64,000 nucleotides of DNA from an uncultured Candidatus Entotheonella sp. (lineage in GTDB: Bacteria; Tectomicrobia; Entotheonellia; Entotheonellales; Entotheonellaceae). The stretch's first letter is position 1, and every line of letters begins with the position of its first letter. The position numbers were made by a program, and so were the translations under genes. The notes beneath the pieces are model-generated. The model searched no databases. It was not told where the DNA came from and saw only the letters and a program-made list of their open reading frames with translations. The stretch spans positions 1,907,489 through 1,971,488 of the forward strand of contig OY282375.1 of assembly GCA_958295825.1 (NCBI GenBank). Direction: 5' to 3'. Of the stretch, positions 33,798 to 42,421 are shown in pieces.

Positions 33798-34799
33798 ATG
33801 CCGATGGCAGCGGTGATCCATGAGAAAGGGGCGCCCGAGGTGCTGCGCTGGGAGTCCATCGACATACCGGCGCCGGGCCCTGGCGAGGTTCGGCTCCGCA
33901 ACGAGGCGGTGGGCCTCAACTTCGTCGATACCTATCACCGCCGCGGCATCCCGCACCCCTGGCCGGTGCCGACGCTGCCGGTCGTGCTCGGCTTCGAGGG
34001 CGCCGGGCGCGTCGAGGAGGTCGGAGCCGGCGTCACCGGGTTTGCGGCGGGCGACCGGATCGCGTATGCGCTGCCGCCCCACGGCGCCTACAGCCAAGTG
34101 CGCAACTATCCGGCGGCGAATCTCCTCAAGGTACCGGCTTCCCTCGACCATCTCGACGACCGCGTCCTCGCCGCCTCGATGCTCAAGGGCCTGACCGTGC
34201 AATACCTCGTGCGGCGGACGTATCGCGTGGAGTGGGGCGACGTCGTGCTCGTCCACGCCGCGGCGGGCGCCACGGGGCTACTGCTTTGCCAGTGGGCGAA
34301 GCATCTCGGGGCGACCGTCATCGGCACCGTGAGCTCAGCGGCGAAAGCAGAACAGGCACGCGCGGCCGGGGCGGAGCACGTCGTCATCCACGGCAAGAGG
34401 GATTTCGTTGCCACCGTCCGCGAGGTGACGAACGGCGAGGGCTGCGCCATCGTCTACGAATCGATCGGACGGGACACGTTTCGCCGTTCGCTCGATTGCC
34501 TTCGCCCCCTCGGTATGATGGCGAGCTACGGCCATGCCTCCGGCCCTCCCGACCCCGTCGACGTCATCGAGCTCGGCGCGCGCGGCTCCCTCTTTCTCAC
34601 CCGTCCTGCCATCATGCACTACCTCGGAACGCGCGACGCTCTGGAGCGCGGCGGGGAAGAGCTGTTCGAGGTCCTCGGGCAGGGGGTCGTGCGGCCCGCC
34701 GTGAACCACGTCTACCCGCTCGCCGAGGCCGCCGAAGCGCACCGGGCGCTCGAAGCGAGAGAGACCACGGGCGCTACTGTGCTCCTGCCCTGGGCGTGA
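33798..34799 (+). CDS. qor: NADPH:quinone oxidoreductase, zeta-crystallin family
   Basis: The 333-residue protein belongs to the zinc-independent medium-chain dehydrogenases. NEAVGLNFVDTYHRRG and GFEGAGRVEEVG are typical, and the NADPH site is HAAAGATGLLLCQWAKHLGA (AAxGGVG-like). The start ATG 33798 has an AGGAGG site. Usual length. It may reduce quinones or enones. Confidence 0.9.
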   Translation: MPMAAVIHEKGAPEVLRWESIDIPAPGPGEVRLRNEAVGLNFVDTYHRRGIPHPWPVPTLPVVLGFEGAGRVEEVGAGVTGFAAGDRIAYALPPHGAYSQVRNYPAANLLKVPASLDHLDDRVLAASMLKGLTVQYLVRRTYRVEWGDVVLVHAAAGATGLLLCQWAKHLGATVIGTVSSAAKAEQARAAGAEHVVIHGKRDFVATVREVTNGEGCAIVYESIGRDTFRRSLDCLRPLGMMASYGHASGPPDPVDVIELGARGSLFLTRPAIMHYLGTRDALERGGEELFEVLGQGVVRPAVNHVYPLAEAAEAHRALEARETTGATVLLPWA

Positions 34800-34963
34800 G
34801 GGGTATCCCTGCGGGCCACCGCTTCAGAGGCTGCTCTGTCACTGCGGATCGCCCCACCCTTTCCACACGAAACGGGCAAAATTGCTCTCCAGTGGGGAAC
34901 TGGCCGCGAATGCCGTTTCGTCCTGCAACAGCGCGGAATCAAAGTTTGCAGAATGAGGGATTA
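34800..34963. other. Intergenic stretch before the IS-truncated frame
   Basis: Nothing recognisable is seen here apart from scraps of open frame. The following 200 bases hold a gene fragment cut by the IS. Confidence 0.3.
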
Positions 34964-35163
34964 TCAGAAGTCGACGACATCGCCGTTTCGATCAATCGTG
35001 AAGCAACGGCACCAACTGTCGCCTATCTTCTGCCAATCTGGGTGCCATACACCGCCTACCAACAGCCAGGCATCTTCCTCTTGGCGGTATCGGAACCCCC
35101 TGACGCTCTCAGCAAGTCGTTCGGCGATGTCGCGAGCAGCCTGCTCTCTACGGGCCTGACAAT
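34964..35163 (-). pseudogene. C-terminal gene fragment cut by IS insertion
   Basis: About 66 codons ending GDVVDF run up to the IS right end. An ATG just inside the IS end (35179) fuses MSPKP to the fragment, giving a hybrid frame of about 71 codons. The original gene start is missing and is not on the other side of the IS, where the strand and sequence differ. The family is not recognised. Confidence 0.5.
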
Positions 35164-35165
35164 TA

Positions 35166-36010
35166 GGCTTGGGACTCATAACCAGCAACTAACCGTGGCA
35201 GCCATGCAGATGGCACTGAAGAACGTATGCGCACAGCGGTCGTAACGAGTGGCGATGCGGCGCCAATCCTTCAGCCTGCCAAACAGGCGCTCAATGAGGT
35301 TGCGGCTCTTGTAAAGCTCCGTGTCGTAGACAATCGGCTCTTTACGGTTGGCGCGGCCCGGAATAGAGGACTTGATGCCTTGCTTGGCAAGGGCCTTGCG
35401 CAACTTGTCACCGTCATAACCCTTGTCGGCTATCAGGACATCGGCTTTCGGTAGGGCATCAAGTACCGTATCAGCCCCGCAGTAGTCGCTGACCTGCCCC
35501 GCCGTCAACCGCAGCACGACGGGCTTGCCATCGCCGTCGCAGACGGCGTGGAGCTTCGAGTTCAGCCCACCCCGGGTGCGTCCGATCTGGCGTGGAAAAG
35601 CCCCCCCCTTGAGCAGGCTGGCTGCGGTACGATGCGCTTTGAGATGGGTGCTGTCGGTCATGACCGTCTTGGTGGCGGTGCTTTCGGCAGCCAGGGCTTG
35701 GAAGATGCGGTCGAAGACCCCGGCCCTGCTCCAGCGCACGAAGCGGTTGTAGAGCGTCTTGTGGGGTCCGTAACAGGCGGGCGCGTCGCGCCACCTCAGC
35801 CCATAGGATGACGTGGATGATGCCGCTGATAACCTTTCGGTCATCGACGCGTGGGACGCCGCGCACCTTGTTGGGTGACAGGGGTTTGAGTCGGTCAAAC
35901 GGGTCGTCAGACAGCCAGAAGAGGTACTCGGACATGATCGCTCTCCTTGTGGCGTCAGGGTGTTGACTCTCATCACAGGCCCCATGATACCCTTTTATAG
36001 GTCCTGAGCC
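35166..36010 (-). mobile_element. Complete IS5/IS427-type insertion sequence
   Basis: The element is 845 bp. The right terminal repeat at 35166 reads GGCTTGGGACTCATAA; the left, read inward on the minus strand from 36010, is GGCTCAGGACCTATAA. TA lies on both sides (35164-35165 and 36011-36012), the expected IS427-group target duplication. A left-end scrap of a second copy is at 8390-8575. Confidence 0.93.
35176..35935 (-). pseudogene. IS5/IS427-family DDE transposase, in two frames
   Basis: The N-terminal part starts at ATG 35935 (MSEYLFWLSDDPFDRLK) and runs to VISGIIHVI. The remainder is in another frame, from YGLRWRDAPACYGPHKTLYN to the stop at 35176. The DDE residues lie in MTDSTHLKAHR, LIADKGYDGD and RNLIERLFGRLKDWRR. 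IS427 elements often use programmed frameshifting between two overlapping frames. I see no obvious A-rich slippery site at the join near 35810, so a small deletion is as likely. Confidence 0.82.
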
Positions 36011-36027
36011 TAGTGGCTCTGGGAGAC

Positions 36028-36426
36028 ATGGGGCAGCGGGCCAGAGAAAGAAAAGCGACTGCGGAAAAGGCTATGCCAGATCACGTGAAGGCTGAGTATG
36101 ATGCTATCGTCAAAAGTATCGACGAGCGTCTGGTAGAACTTCGAACTGCCGGAGCGGAATTCATTACCGATCCGGAAGGTTCAATCACCGCCCAATTCGC
36201 TGATGCGGTCAGGTATGTGTTGCGCCAACATGGGCCGCTTCCCACCAGCGAAATCAGTCCGTTAGTGAGAACACTGAAACCTGAGTTGTGCGACGATAAA
36301 GTGGACAGAATAATCAATGGGCGGACCTTTGGCAAAAGGTGGAAGCACGACATGCGCAATGCACAACAACAGCTGCAGCGTCACGGAGTGATCGTTTTGG
36401 AAAATCGCAAATGGCGATTGATATGA
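36028..36426 (+). CDS. Hypothetical protein at the IS edge
   Basis: The protein of about 132 residues is basic and helical, without a known motif. Its C-terminal 80 residues (YVLRQHGPLPTSEISPLVR onward) look like a winged-helix DNA-binding module. The frame starts directly at the IS left border (GTG 36013) or at ATG 36028, so the native start may have been lost. Confidence that it is expressed is moderate. Confidence 0.45.
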   Translation: MGQRARERKATAEKAMPDHVKAEYDAIVKSIDERLVELRTAGAEFITDPEGSITAQFADAVRYVLRQHGPLPTSEISPLVRTLKPELCDDKVDRIINGRTFGKRWKHDMRNAQQQLQRHGVIVLENRKWRLI

Positions 36427-36569
36427 CAGGTGTGGTGCAAATGACACAGCGAGACATTACCAGAATGCTGGTCGAATAATCCGGTACGACTATCTGTGGC
36501 CGTTGCGGGGGTATCGGTTCTCATCCTATCAACTGCCAGCCGCTCAATGAGGTGTTGCGCGCCGCTCGT

Positions 36570-38219
36570 TCAGGGCCGGTACGCGTCGATGCCGACGGTT
36601 GCCGGGCTCGGGCCGCTGGGCATCACCAGCGTCTTGGCGCGGTCTGCGCCAATCACCATAATGTAATAACGCTCAGCGCTTTCGAGCACCGGAATGGTCA
36701 TTTCAAGGCGCTCCCGCTCGCTGTGGTTCAGCAGCCACTTCCAGTTGGCGGCGACGCGCGCTTCGCCCTCCAGGGGCATGTATTGGATCATCTTACCGAG
36801 GCTGCCGTTGGCGTTGAGGTGGATGAACTCCTTGGCGCCGCGCTTGCTGAAACCCTGTGCGCCGACGGGCCGGGCCACGTCCGGCGGCATGAAAATCAGC
36901 CGTTCGGCGTCGTGCCGCTCGCCAAGGCTGCGAGTGCCGAAGGTGCAGCCGTAGGCAATAGTCTTCAGCAGTCCCTCGGCGCTGGTGTTGCCCTGATCCT
37001 GCACGTCCAATTCGCCATCGGTGACGAAGATGCTGATGGCGCTCTCCTCGCGTCCAAACCCCCGGTCGACGTGGAATGGCTCCCACGGGCTCATGGCCTC
37101 ATTCTCGGCCAGGCAGTGCACGAACTTGCGCGTCGTGCCAATGGTGTCCATGTCCATGTGGCCGGGATACCACTGCCCGATGTTGCGCAGGCACAGGGAG
37201 AAAGCGCGGCCGATGGTGATGTTGACCCGGTTATCCCGCCCCGGCCCCAGCCCCGAGCGTGGATTAAGGCCGATCTCCTGGGCGATGGGGCCGTTCACCA
37301 CCAGAACCGGCGCGTGCGGCGAGGTGGACATCAGCAGTGACTTGCCGCCGTGCGGACCGAGTTCGGACAACGCCTTGACCGCCGCGATGATCACCGGCAT
37401 GTGCTCCGGCAAGGCGCCGGCCATGGCCGCGTTGATGGCGATCTTTTCAACGGTGGCGAGCCCGAAACCGGGCGGCATGTCGCATACCAGATGATCCGGC
37501 GGCAGACACGTGCCTTGCAACAGCACATCGACCACCCGGCGGGTGGCCGGGTAGAGCGGCAGACTGTCGCCCCAGTCGCGGCTCAGGAAATCCTCGTTCA
37601 TGCGCAGTACGGCGGCGTAGCGGTCATCGGCGTCGTATGAATAGCGCCGCTCGGGATCGTGGACAGTGGCGCCGTTCTCGGCCTCCTGCCCACCGCTCAC
37701 GAGGGCGTGAACCAAGCTGTCAATGGCCAGTTCCGTCTGCCTGACGCATTCATCCAGGGCGAGGTTGCGATAGATACGGGGCACGGTAACGAATTTCAGA
37801 TCCGGCATGGCGAAGGTGCGGGAGCTGGCAACGGCGTCTTTCTCAAAACGTCCCGAGACGATAGGGACGGCGGGCTTGCCCATCTTCTCGATCTCGATCA
37901 TGTCGTGGCACATCCACGACGCGCACGTTCCTCAATCCGCAGTGGCGCCGACGACCACGTCGCACTCCTCGGCGGCTTGCTTGACGACGGGCGGCGGGGC
38001 AGGGTAGTTGCCGCCGGTGTAGAAGTTGACGGTCACATCGGTAAACATCTCCTGAAGCAGTTCTCCTACCCGTTTCAGCGCCACGTCCCCGCCATGCGTG
38101 CCGCTCCACAACAGCCCCACGGTTTTGCGGTCGAGGCTGGCTGGCCGCGGGTTGATTGGCCTAGTGGTCAAAACGCCCCTTTGTTGGGCGACAGGATTCA
38201 ATACCTCGAGGGTGTGCAT
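36570..38219 (-). CDS. UGSC-family selenoprotein fused to a large C-terminal domain
   Basis: ATG 38219, eight bases after a strong AAAGGAGG site, opens a frame that meets UGA at 37934-37932 (codon 96) and continues in the same frame to 36570. Read as selenocysteine this gives 549 residues with the motif GATAD-U-GTCASWMCHD, which fits the U/C-G-S/T-C motif of the UGSC (seleno)protein family. The first 180 residues are that domain; ELLQEMFTDVTVNFY and KPAVPIVSGRFEKDA flank the site. The remaining 370 residues, with LVVNGPIAQEIGLNPRSGLG and GQWYPGHMDMDTIG, are a conserved-looking domain I cannot name. No Shine-Dalgarno site precedes the downstream ATG at 37913, so two separate genes are unlikely. 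The substrate is unknown, but the motif suggests redox catalysis. Confidence 0.85.
37902..37920 (-). promoter_or_regulatory. Candidate bacterial SECIS hairpin
   Basis: On the minus-strand mRNA GUCGUGG and CCACGAC form a perfect 7-bp stem with loop AUGUG. It begins 11 bases after the in-frame UGA (37934-37932). In E. coli fdhF the functional apical hairpin also lies 11 bases after its UGA and has a GU in the loop. The stem lies inside the coding sequence, as bacterial SECIS elements do. Confidence 0.7.
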
Positions 38220-38270
38220 GCTATAATCCTCCTTTATGGAACTAAGACGTCTTGCTAGCCGTCCCAGATG
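38220..38270 (-). promoter_or_regulatory. Leader and Shine-Dalgarno of the UGSC gene
   Basis: Reading on the minus strand, AAAGGAGG precedes ATG 38219 by eight bases. This supports 38219 as the single start for the whole 549-residue protein. Confidence 0.6.
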
Positions 38271-38532
38271 TCAGCGATTCTGATGATTATGGATCTGGTG
38301 CTCAATGAGGCGCGAGGAAACCCCAAACTCGACCGCCATCTCGTTCATCGGCCGCCAAGGCATGGCGGCCATGGAAACCTACATCGATCCTTTTGTCTGG
38401 GTTCTCAACTTCGTGACTCAGGAACCACCAGTTCGTTACCAGCCACTCCGCCAGCGGATACAGCGGCACGTATACGAAAGCCGCAGACGGTTCCGGAAAA
38501 TTTTGGTGCTTATACCACACTCCCGAAAGCAT
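38271..38532 (-). pseudogene. ImmA/IrrE-like gene remnant
   Basis: Two pieces in different frames suggest a broken ImmA/IrrE-type protein. One frame contains VPLYPLAEWLVTNWWFLSHE, typical of the N-terminal region of such proteins. The other ends in MNEMAVEFGVSSRLIEHQIH and a stop at 38271, resembling the C-terminal helix-turn-helix-like tail. The catalytic middle is deleted. Confidence 0.45.
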
Positions 38533-38726
38533 TGTGAAGAAACTAAGGGAAGAGCGTCAAACCGTCGCTAATGCGTCGGGTGCATGAGCAGGAAGCCAAG
38601 GTAGCCTCTTGTGGTAGCCGCCCGCCGGGCGGCTGCCGTATAATGCCGTTCCAACCCCTGACCGACCCCGGTCCACCCAAACACCCGGACGGCCCAAGCC
38701 GCCGCACAATAATCAAGGAAACCGTC
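38533..38726. other. Intergenic leader of the enolase-family gene
   Basis: Nothing recognisable apart from an inverted repeat around 38612-38636 (GCCGCCCGCCGGGCGGC) that could fold into a hairpin. The plus-strand frame is open from ATG 38571, but that extension shows no domain. Confidence 0.35.
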
Positions 38727-39812
38727 TTGTCTATCACACACGTTGAAACGTCTTTGTACCGCCTTCCGCTGCCGTTCGTCATGCAGGATTCCATGCACGG
38801 CAAAATGACCCATTCCGAATTCGTCGTCGTGCGCCTGCGTGACGACGATGGGGGTGAGGGCGTCGGCTACACCTACGCGCTTAACAGCGGCAAGGGCATC
38901 GCCGCGCTCATCGACGGCGAGCTCGGTCCGTTCCTTCAAGGCCGCGACGCCGATTTGATTGAGGCGCTCTGGAAAGACATGTGGTGGCACGTCCACTACG
39001 CCGGACGCGGCGGCTCGGCGAGCTTCGCCATTTCGGCCATCGACATCGCCCTGTGGGACCTGAAGGCCCGCAAGCTCGGCGTTCCTCTCTGGCGGCTGCT
39101 CGGCGGCCATAACCCGGACGTGCACGCCTACGCCGGCAGCATCAACTTCAATTTTTCCATACCTGAATTGATCGAGCAGAACCGCCAGTTGGTGGACAAT
39201 GGTTTTCACGCCGTGAAGATGCGGGTGGGCAAGGAGACGCTGCGGGAGGATATCGAGCGGGTAGGGGCGGTGCGCAAGGAAATCGGCCCGGACGTTCACC
39301 TGATGGTTGACGCCAACATGAAGTGGTCCGCCGAGGAGGCCATTCGGCGCTCCCGGGCACTGGCCGAGCACAACGTTTACTGGCTGGAGGAACCCACCAT
39401 TCCCGACGACGTCGCCGGCCATGCCCGCATCGTCGCCGAGGGCCTGACACCCGTCGCCGCCGGCGAGAATCTCCACACCATCTACGAATTCCAGAAATTC
39501 ATGGCGGCCAACGCCGTGTCGTTCGTCGAACCCGACGTCACGAACTGCGGCGGCATCACGGCGTGGATGAAGGTCGCGCACATGGCCGAAGCCTACAACC
39601 TGCCGATCACCTCCCACGGCGTGCACGACCTGCACGTCCACCTTCTGGCCGCCATTCCCAACGCCAACTACCTCGAAATCCACGGCTTTGGCGTTGAGTC
39701 CTACGTACAGGTGCCGTTGCCCATCGTCAAGGGCATGGCCCGCGCCCCGGAACGCCCCGGCCACAGCGTCGATTTCATCTGGGAGCAACTGGAACCGCAT
39801 CGGCTCGGTTGA
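38727..39812 (+). CDS. Mandelate racemase / muconate lactonizing enzyme family protein
   Basis: The 361-residue protein is in the enolase superfamily, which abstracts a proton next to a carboxylate. HAVKMRVGKE supplies the K-x-R position. MVDANMKWS, YWLEEPTIPDD and VAAGENLH supply the three metal-binding acids. ITSHGVHDLHVHL gives a catalytic histidine candidate. I chose TTG 38727 because an AAGGA site lies just upstream and the protein then starts with SITHVETSLYRLP, as in relatives. The substrate is not known. Confidence 0.88.
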   Translation: MSITHVETSLYRLPLPFVMQDSMHGKMTHSEFVVVRLRDDDGGEGVGYTYALNSGKGIAALIDGELGPFLQGRDADLIEALWKDMWWHVHYAGRGGSASFAISAIDIALWDLKARKLGVPLWRLLGGHNPDVHAYAGSINFNFSIPELIEQNRQLVDNGFHAVKMRVGKETLREDIERVGAVRKEIGPDVHLMVDANMKWSAEEAIRRSRALAEHNVYWLEEPTIPDDVAGHARIVAEGLTPVAAGENLHTIYEFQKFMAANAVSFVEPDVTNCGGITAWMKVAHMAEAYNLPITSHGVHDLHVHLLAAIPNANYLEIHGFGVESYVQVPLPIVKGMARAPERPGHSVDFIWEQLEPHRLG

Positions 39813-40051
39813 GTTAACGGGAATGAATGCCTGCCTTTGTGGATGGCTCGGGATGTTGCGAATTGCACCTTGTTGGGTTCCCGTTGAAGTCAACCAATCC
39901 CTCAGGGAGTAGCAGGAGCCCACGGCGACCCCTGCCGGGTGCGCCTGACGCAGAGGGGGGAAGGACGTGCGAGAGGCACTTTTGTTCAAAAGGTGAGCTG
40001 AGAAGCGATTAAAGCGGCAATGAGAGCGCGGCTTACGCGGAATCAGTCGTC
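39813..40051. other. Intergenic region between convergent genes
   Basis: No gene or clear terminator is visible in these 239 bases. The spacer marks the border between the metabolic genes and the iron island. Confidence 0.3.
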
Positions 40052-40300
40052 TTAGTCCTCCGTTGGAACCTCCGGGCGGAACAAATCGTGGACCGACACG
40101 CCAAACGCCGATGCCAGCCGGTGCATGGTAATCAGGGTAGGGTTCACGTGGCCCGCCTCGATCCGCTGGTAGTATTTGTAGCTTAGCCCGAACGAGGCCA
40201 TATCCATTTGCCGCAGCTGCCGCATCTTGCGCATCTGCCGCAGCCGGCTGCCAAAATCCTGAAGCACGCAGTCTTGTAGGTTCACACCAACCGAGTCCAT
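40052..40300 (-). CDS. XRE-family helix-turn-helix regulator
   Basis: The 82-residue protein is a single Cro/C1-type HTH. FGSRLRQMRKMRQLRQMDMA and YYQRIEAGHVNPTLITMHRLA form the recognition region, and AFGVSVHDLFRPE is the usual ending. ATG 40300 has a GGAGG site upstream. A Fur-box-like sequence lies 54 bases upstream. It probably tunes an iron-dependent gene set. Confidence 0.85.
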   Translation of the reverse strand: MDSVGVNLQDCVLQDFGSRLRQMRKMRQLRQMDMASFGLSYKYYQRIEAGHVNPTLITMHRLASAFGVSVHDLFRPEVPTED

Positions 40301-40353
40301 GAAGGGCTTTCCTCCAGTGTTTGGAATTTCTTCTCGCCATGGAACATAATAAT

Positions 40354-40372
40354 GAAAATCGTTATCATTTTC
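40354..40372 (-). promoter_or_regulatory. Fur-box-like site upstream of the XRE gene
   Basis: GAAAATCGTTATCATTTTC matches 14 of 19 positions of GATAATGATAATCATTATC. It lies 54 bases from ATG 40300. Confidence 0.72.
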
Positions 40373-40844
40373 ATTTATACGCCCTGACACCAATATCGGC
40401 AACCCTCTTCTGAGTGGGTATCTTGGCGCTGTTGCCTGTGCGGGGCTGACCTGCATGGCTTGCACGGCCGAAACCAACAGAGTCTCCAGGACTCAAAGTT
40501 GGTTACGCCATGGCGATGGTTGACGCAGTGCCTATTTCACTTGGAGAAAGGAGATACTTCACCATTGCACCCAAAAGGGTCGGGGCAACCGGGATGTACG
40601 ACATCAGCGTCGTATTTTTCAAGTCGTCAAAACGCCGATGGCTGTGAACAGAATCCTGCTTAGGGGGGCGTCGCAGCGGTAATATCTCCTTCCTCGATCA
40701 ATTTTATAAGAAGGGGCCTCTCGCTCACCCTATTCTGTTCCAGTTCTTTATTCCTGGCTTTTCCCGCCCACCTTGTCTCGTCTGCAATACGCCACATACA
40801 CCTTCGAGAGGGTTTGCAAAGCTGAATTTGGTACGTATCATATT
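40373..40844. other. Intergenic stretch between two Fur-type sites
   Basis: About 470 bases lie between the divergent Fur-controlled promoters. Short frames on both strands show no domain or Shine-Dalgarno support. I see no RNA gene, though a small iron-responsive RNA would fit this position. Confidence 0.4.
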
Positions 40845-40863
40845 GATAATGATTTTCATTTTT
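40845..40863 (+). promoter_or_regulatory. Fur-box-like site upstream of the DUF2325 gene
   Basis: GATAATGATTTTCATTTTT matches 15 of 19 Fur consensus positions. It ends 42 bases before the ATG at 40906. Confidence 0.75.
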
Positions 40864-40905
40864 ATTTGTACCGTGACATATCATCCATATCCGAGGAGTA
40901 ACCTC

Positions 40906-42111
40906 ATGACACGTTCTGTCCTGAACCGGCGCAAGTTGTGGACCATGTCATGCGAGGTGTTGTTCCAGAATTTCGCCGCCTCCTTAACGCCCGACCTCAT
41001 CGTCAAACTGTGCCGCCGCTACCAGTATCCCCTGCCCGACGCCAGTTTTAGCGACCTCGCCCTTTACCATCTGGCGCACGAGCACTGTCATCGGGATTCG
41101 CCATTTTCCAGACAGGTGCAGCGCTATCTCAACCGCAGGTACGAGGCGCTCATCTCGCAGATTGCCCAGTTACCTCCGTCGGACGTACGTGCCAGGGTGA
41201 CGGACGTGCTCGCCCAGAAACAGATGCAGTCGGGGAGCCTGCTGCCGGGCATGATGTGGGCCGTGTGCAGCGACCCGCGCCTGGAACTGCGCCCGATTGA
41301 GCAGTTCTTCATCGAGGAGTTGCACCTGCGCAGCCACTGTTTGTTGCTCGCTCAATTCCGGGGCGAAACCCACCCCGCTGCCGACCCGGTGGCCACGAGT
41401 GCAAAACGTGAGGACCTGGAGCAAACACTGAAACAACTGGAAACGGAACGGAGTGTCCTGCGTCAGGACATGCAGAACCTGCAGCGCGCGAACAACCGGA
41501 TGAACCAGAAAAACGCGCGTTTACAAGGCGACCTTGACGAGGCGAAGCGGCACTGCGCGGCGTTGGAGAAGCAGCGCCACAGTCAGGCCGTGCAGGCGTC
41601 TCGAGGTGTCACGCTGCGTGACGTCAGAAAATTGGAGTATGAAGTCACGCGGCTGAGCGACGCCCTGCGCGAAAAGGAAGAGGAGGCGGCACGCCTTGCA
41701 GCCGCGGTGGCGTCATACGAACACACGCCACCGCCGAACAACGACTACCCTGTCGATGAAAACATACCCAGCGAGCCGCCGTTGCCCGAATGGCCCGTCT
41801 TCGATCTGCACGGCAAGCGGGTGGCGCTGATCGGCGGGCTTACCAAGGCGTCTGGCCATTACGAGCAGACCATCAGCGAACTCGGCGGCCTGTGCATGCG
41901 GTACGAGGGCAGCGCGAATCAGGGGCACAAGAAACTGGCGCGGATCATCCGGCAGGCGGACGTGGTGTTTTGTCCAGTCGACTGCGTCAGTCACGGCACG
42001 GCCAGCGCGGCCAAGAAGCTGTGCCGCTCGCTGGACAAGCCGTGCCACTTCCTGCGCAGCTCGGGCATTTCCCACTTGCGGGAGAAGCTGCGCGAGGTGG
42101 TAGCCGGCTGA
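40906..42111 (+). CDS. DUF2325-domain protein with coiled-coil middle
   Basis: The 401-residue protein has three parts. An N-terminal alpha-helical domain spans about residues 1-170, a coiled coil rich in Glu, Gln and Arg about 175-270, and a C-terminal DUF2325 domain lies at about 300-400. That domain begins RVALIGGLTKASGHYEQTI and includes VVFCPVDCVSHGTASAAKKL. DUF2325 is of unknown function, with two cysteines here in FCPVDC. GAGGAG precedes ATG 40906. A Fur-like site sits in its promoter, so the protein is probably made under iron shortage. Confidence 0.82.
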   Translation: MTRSVLNRRKLWTMSCEVLFQNFAASLTPDLIVKLCRRYQYPLPDASFSDLALYHLAHEHCHRDSPFSRQVQRYLNRRYEALISQIAQLPPSDVRARVTDVLAQKQMQSGSLLPGMMWAVCSDPRLELRPIEQFFIEELHLRSHCLLLAQFRGETHPAADPVATSAKREDLEQTLKQLETERSVLRQDMQNLQRANNRMNQKNARLQGDLDEAKRHCAALEKQRHSQAVQASRGVTLRDVRKLEYEVTRLSDALREKEEEAARLAAAVASYEHTPPPNNDYPVDENIPSEPPLPEWPVFDLHGKRVALIGGLTKASGHYEQTISELGGLCMRYEGSANQGHKKLARIIRQADVVFCPVDCVSHGTASAAKKLCRSLDKPCHFLRSSGISHLREKLREVVAG

Positions 42112-42421
42112 TGTACCGGGCTCAGGTTTCTAGAGTGTGGGCGAGGGCCACACTTGCCTGCGATAACCAACAGGGTTGGCGTCTCCGGTGAGAGCTGCAG
42201 GACCAGCGGGCGTTCGAAATCGTGCGTGTCCTCGCACAACGCTTTCCCGGCACACGCATCGCCTTTGACACCGCCACGGCCAATCGGCAATATCCGCACG
42301 GAGCTCGTGCAATCAGGCCGGTCTCGACACGGCGCAGTCAGCGGAACCGAATCAAGGCTGACCCGCTTCCGCGCAAATAATCCCTGCCGCCAAGTCAGAG
42401 AATTCTTCACGCTTCGCAGTA
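42112..42421. other. Intergenic region between convergent genes
   Basis: These 310 bases hold no supported gene. The only structure seen is the hairpin at 42134-42154. Confidence 0.35.
42134..42154. terminator. Hairpin after the DUF2325 gene
   Basis: AGTGTGG pairs with CCACACT across a seven-base loop. It begins 23 bases after the DUF2325 stop. A clear U-run is missing, so it may be a weak or Rho-assisted terminator. Confidence 0.4.

Noticed and set aside
35796..35830. Programmed frameshift in the IS transposase as a certain call
   Set aside because: No slippery heptamer was seen at the join, so a small deletion explains the break equally well.
36570..37913. Treating the downstream half of the UGSC gene as a separate gene
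   Set aside because: No ribosome site lies before ATG 37913, it would start inside the UGSC domain, and the frame joins the upstream half exactly.
38305..38571. Plus-strand frame over the ImmA/IrrE remnant
   Set aside because: The minus-strand pieces show family-like motifs; the plus frame does not.
38568..40340. Minus-strand open frame of 590 codons
   Set aside because: It is antisense to the mandelate racemase-family gene and overlaps the XRE gene. It has no domain.
40660..40884. Minus-strand 74-codon frame in the Fur spacer
   Set aside because: It crosses the Fur-like site at its start and has no recognisable feature.
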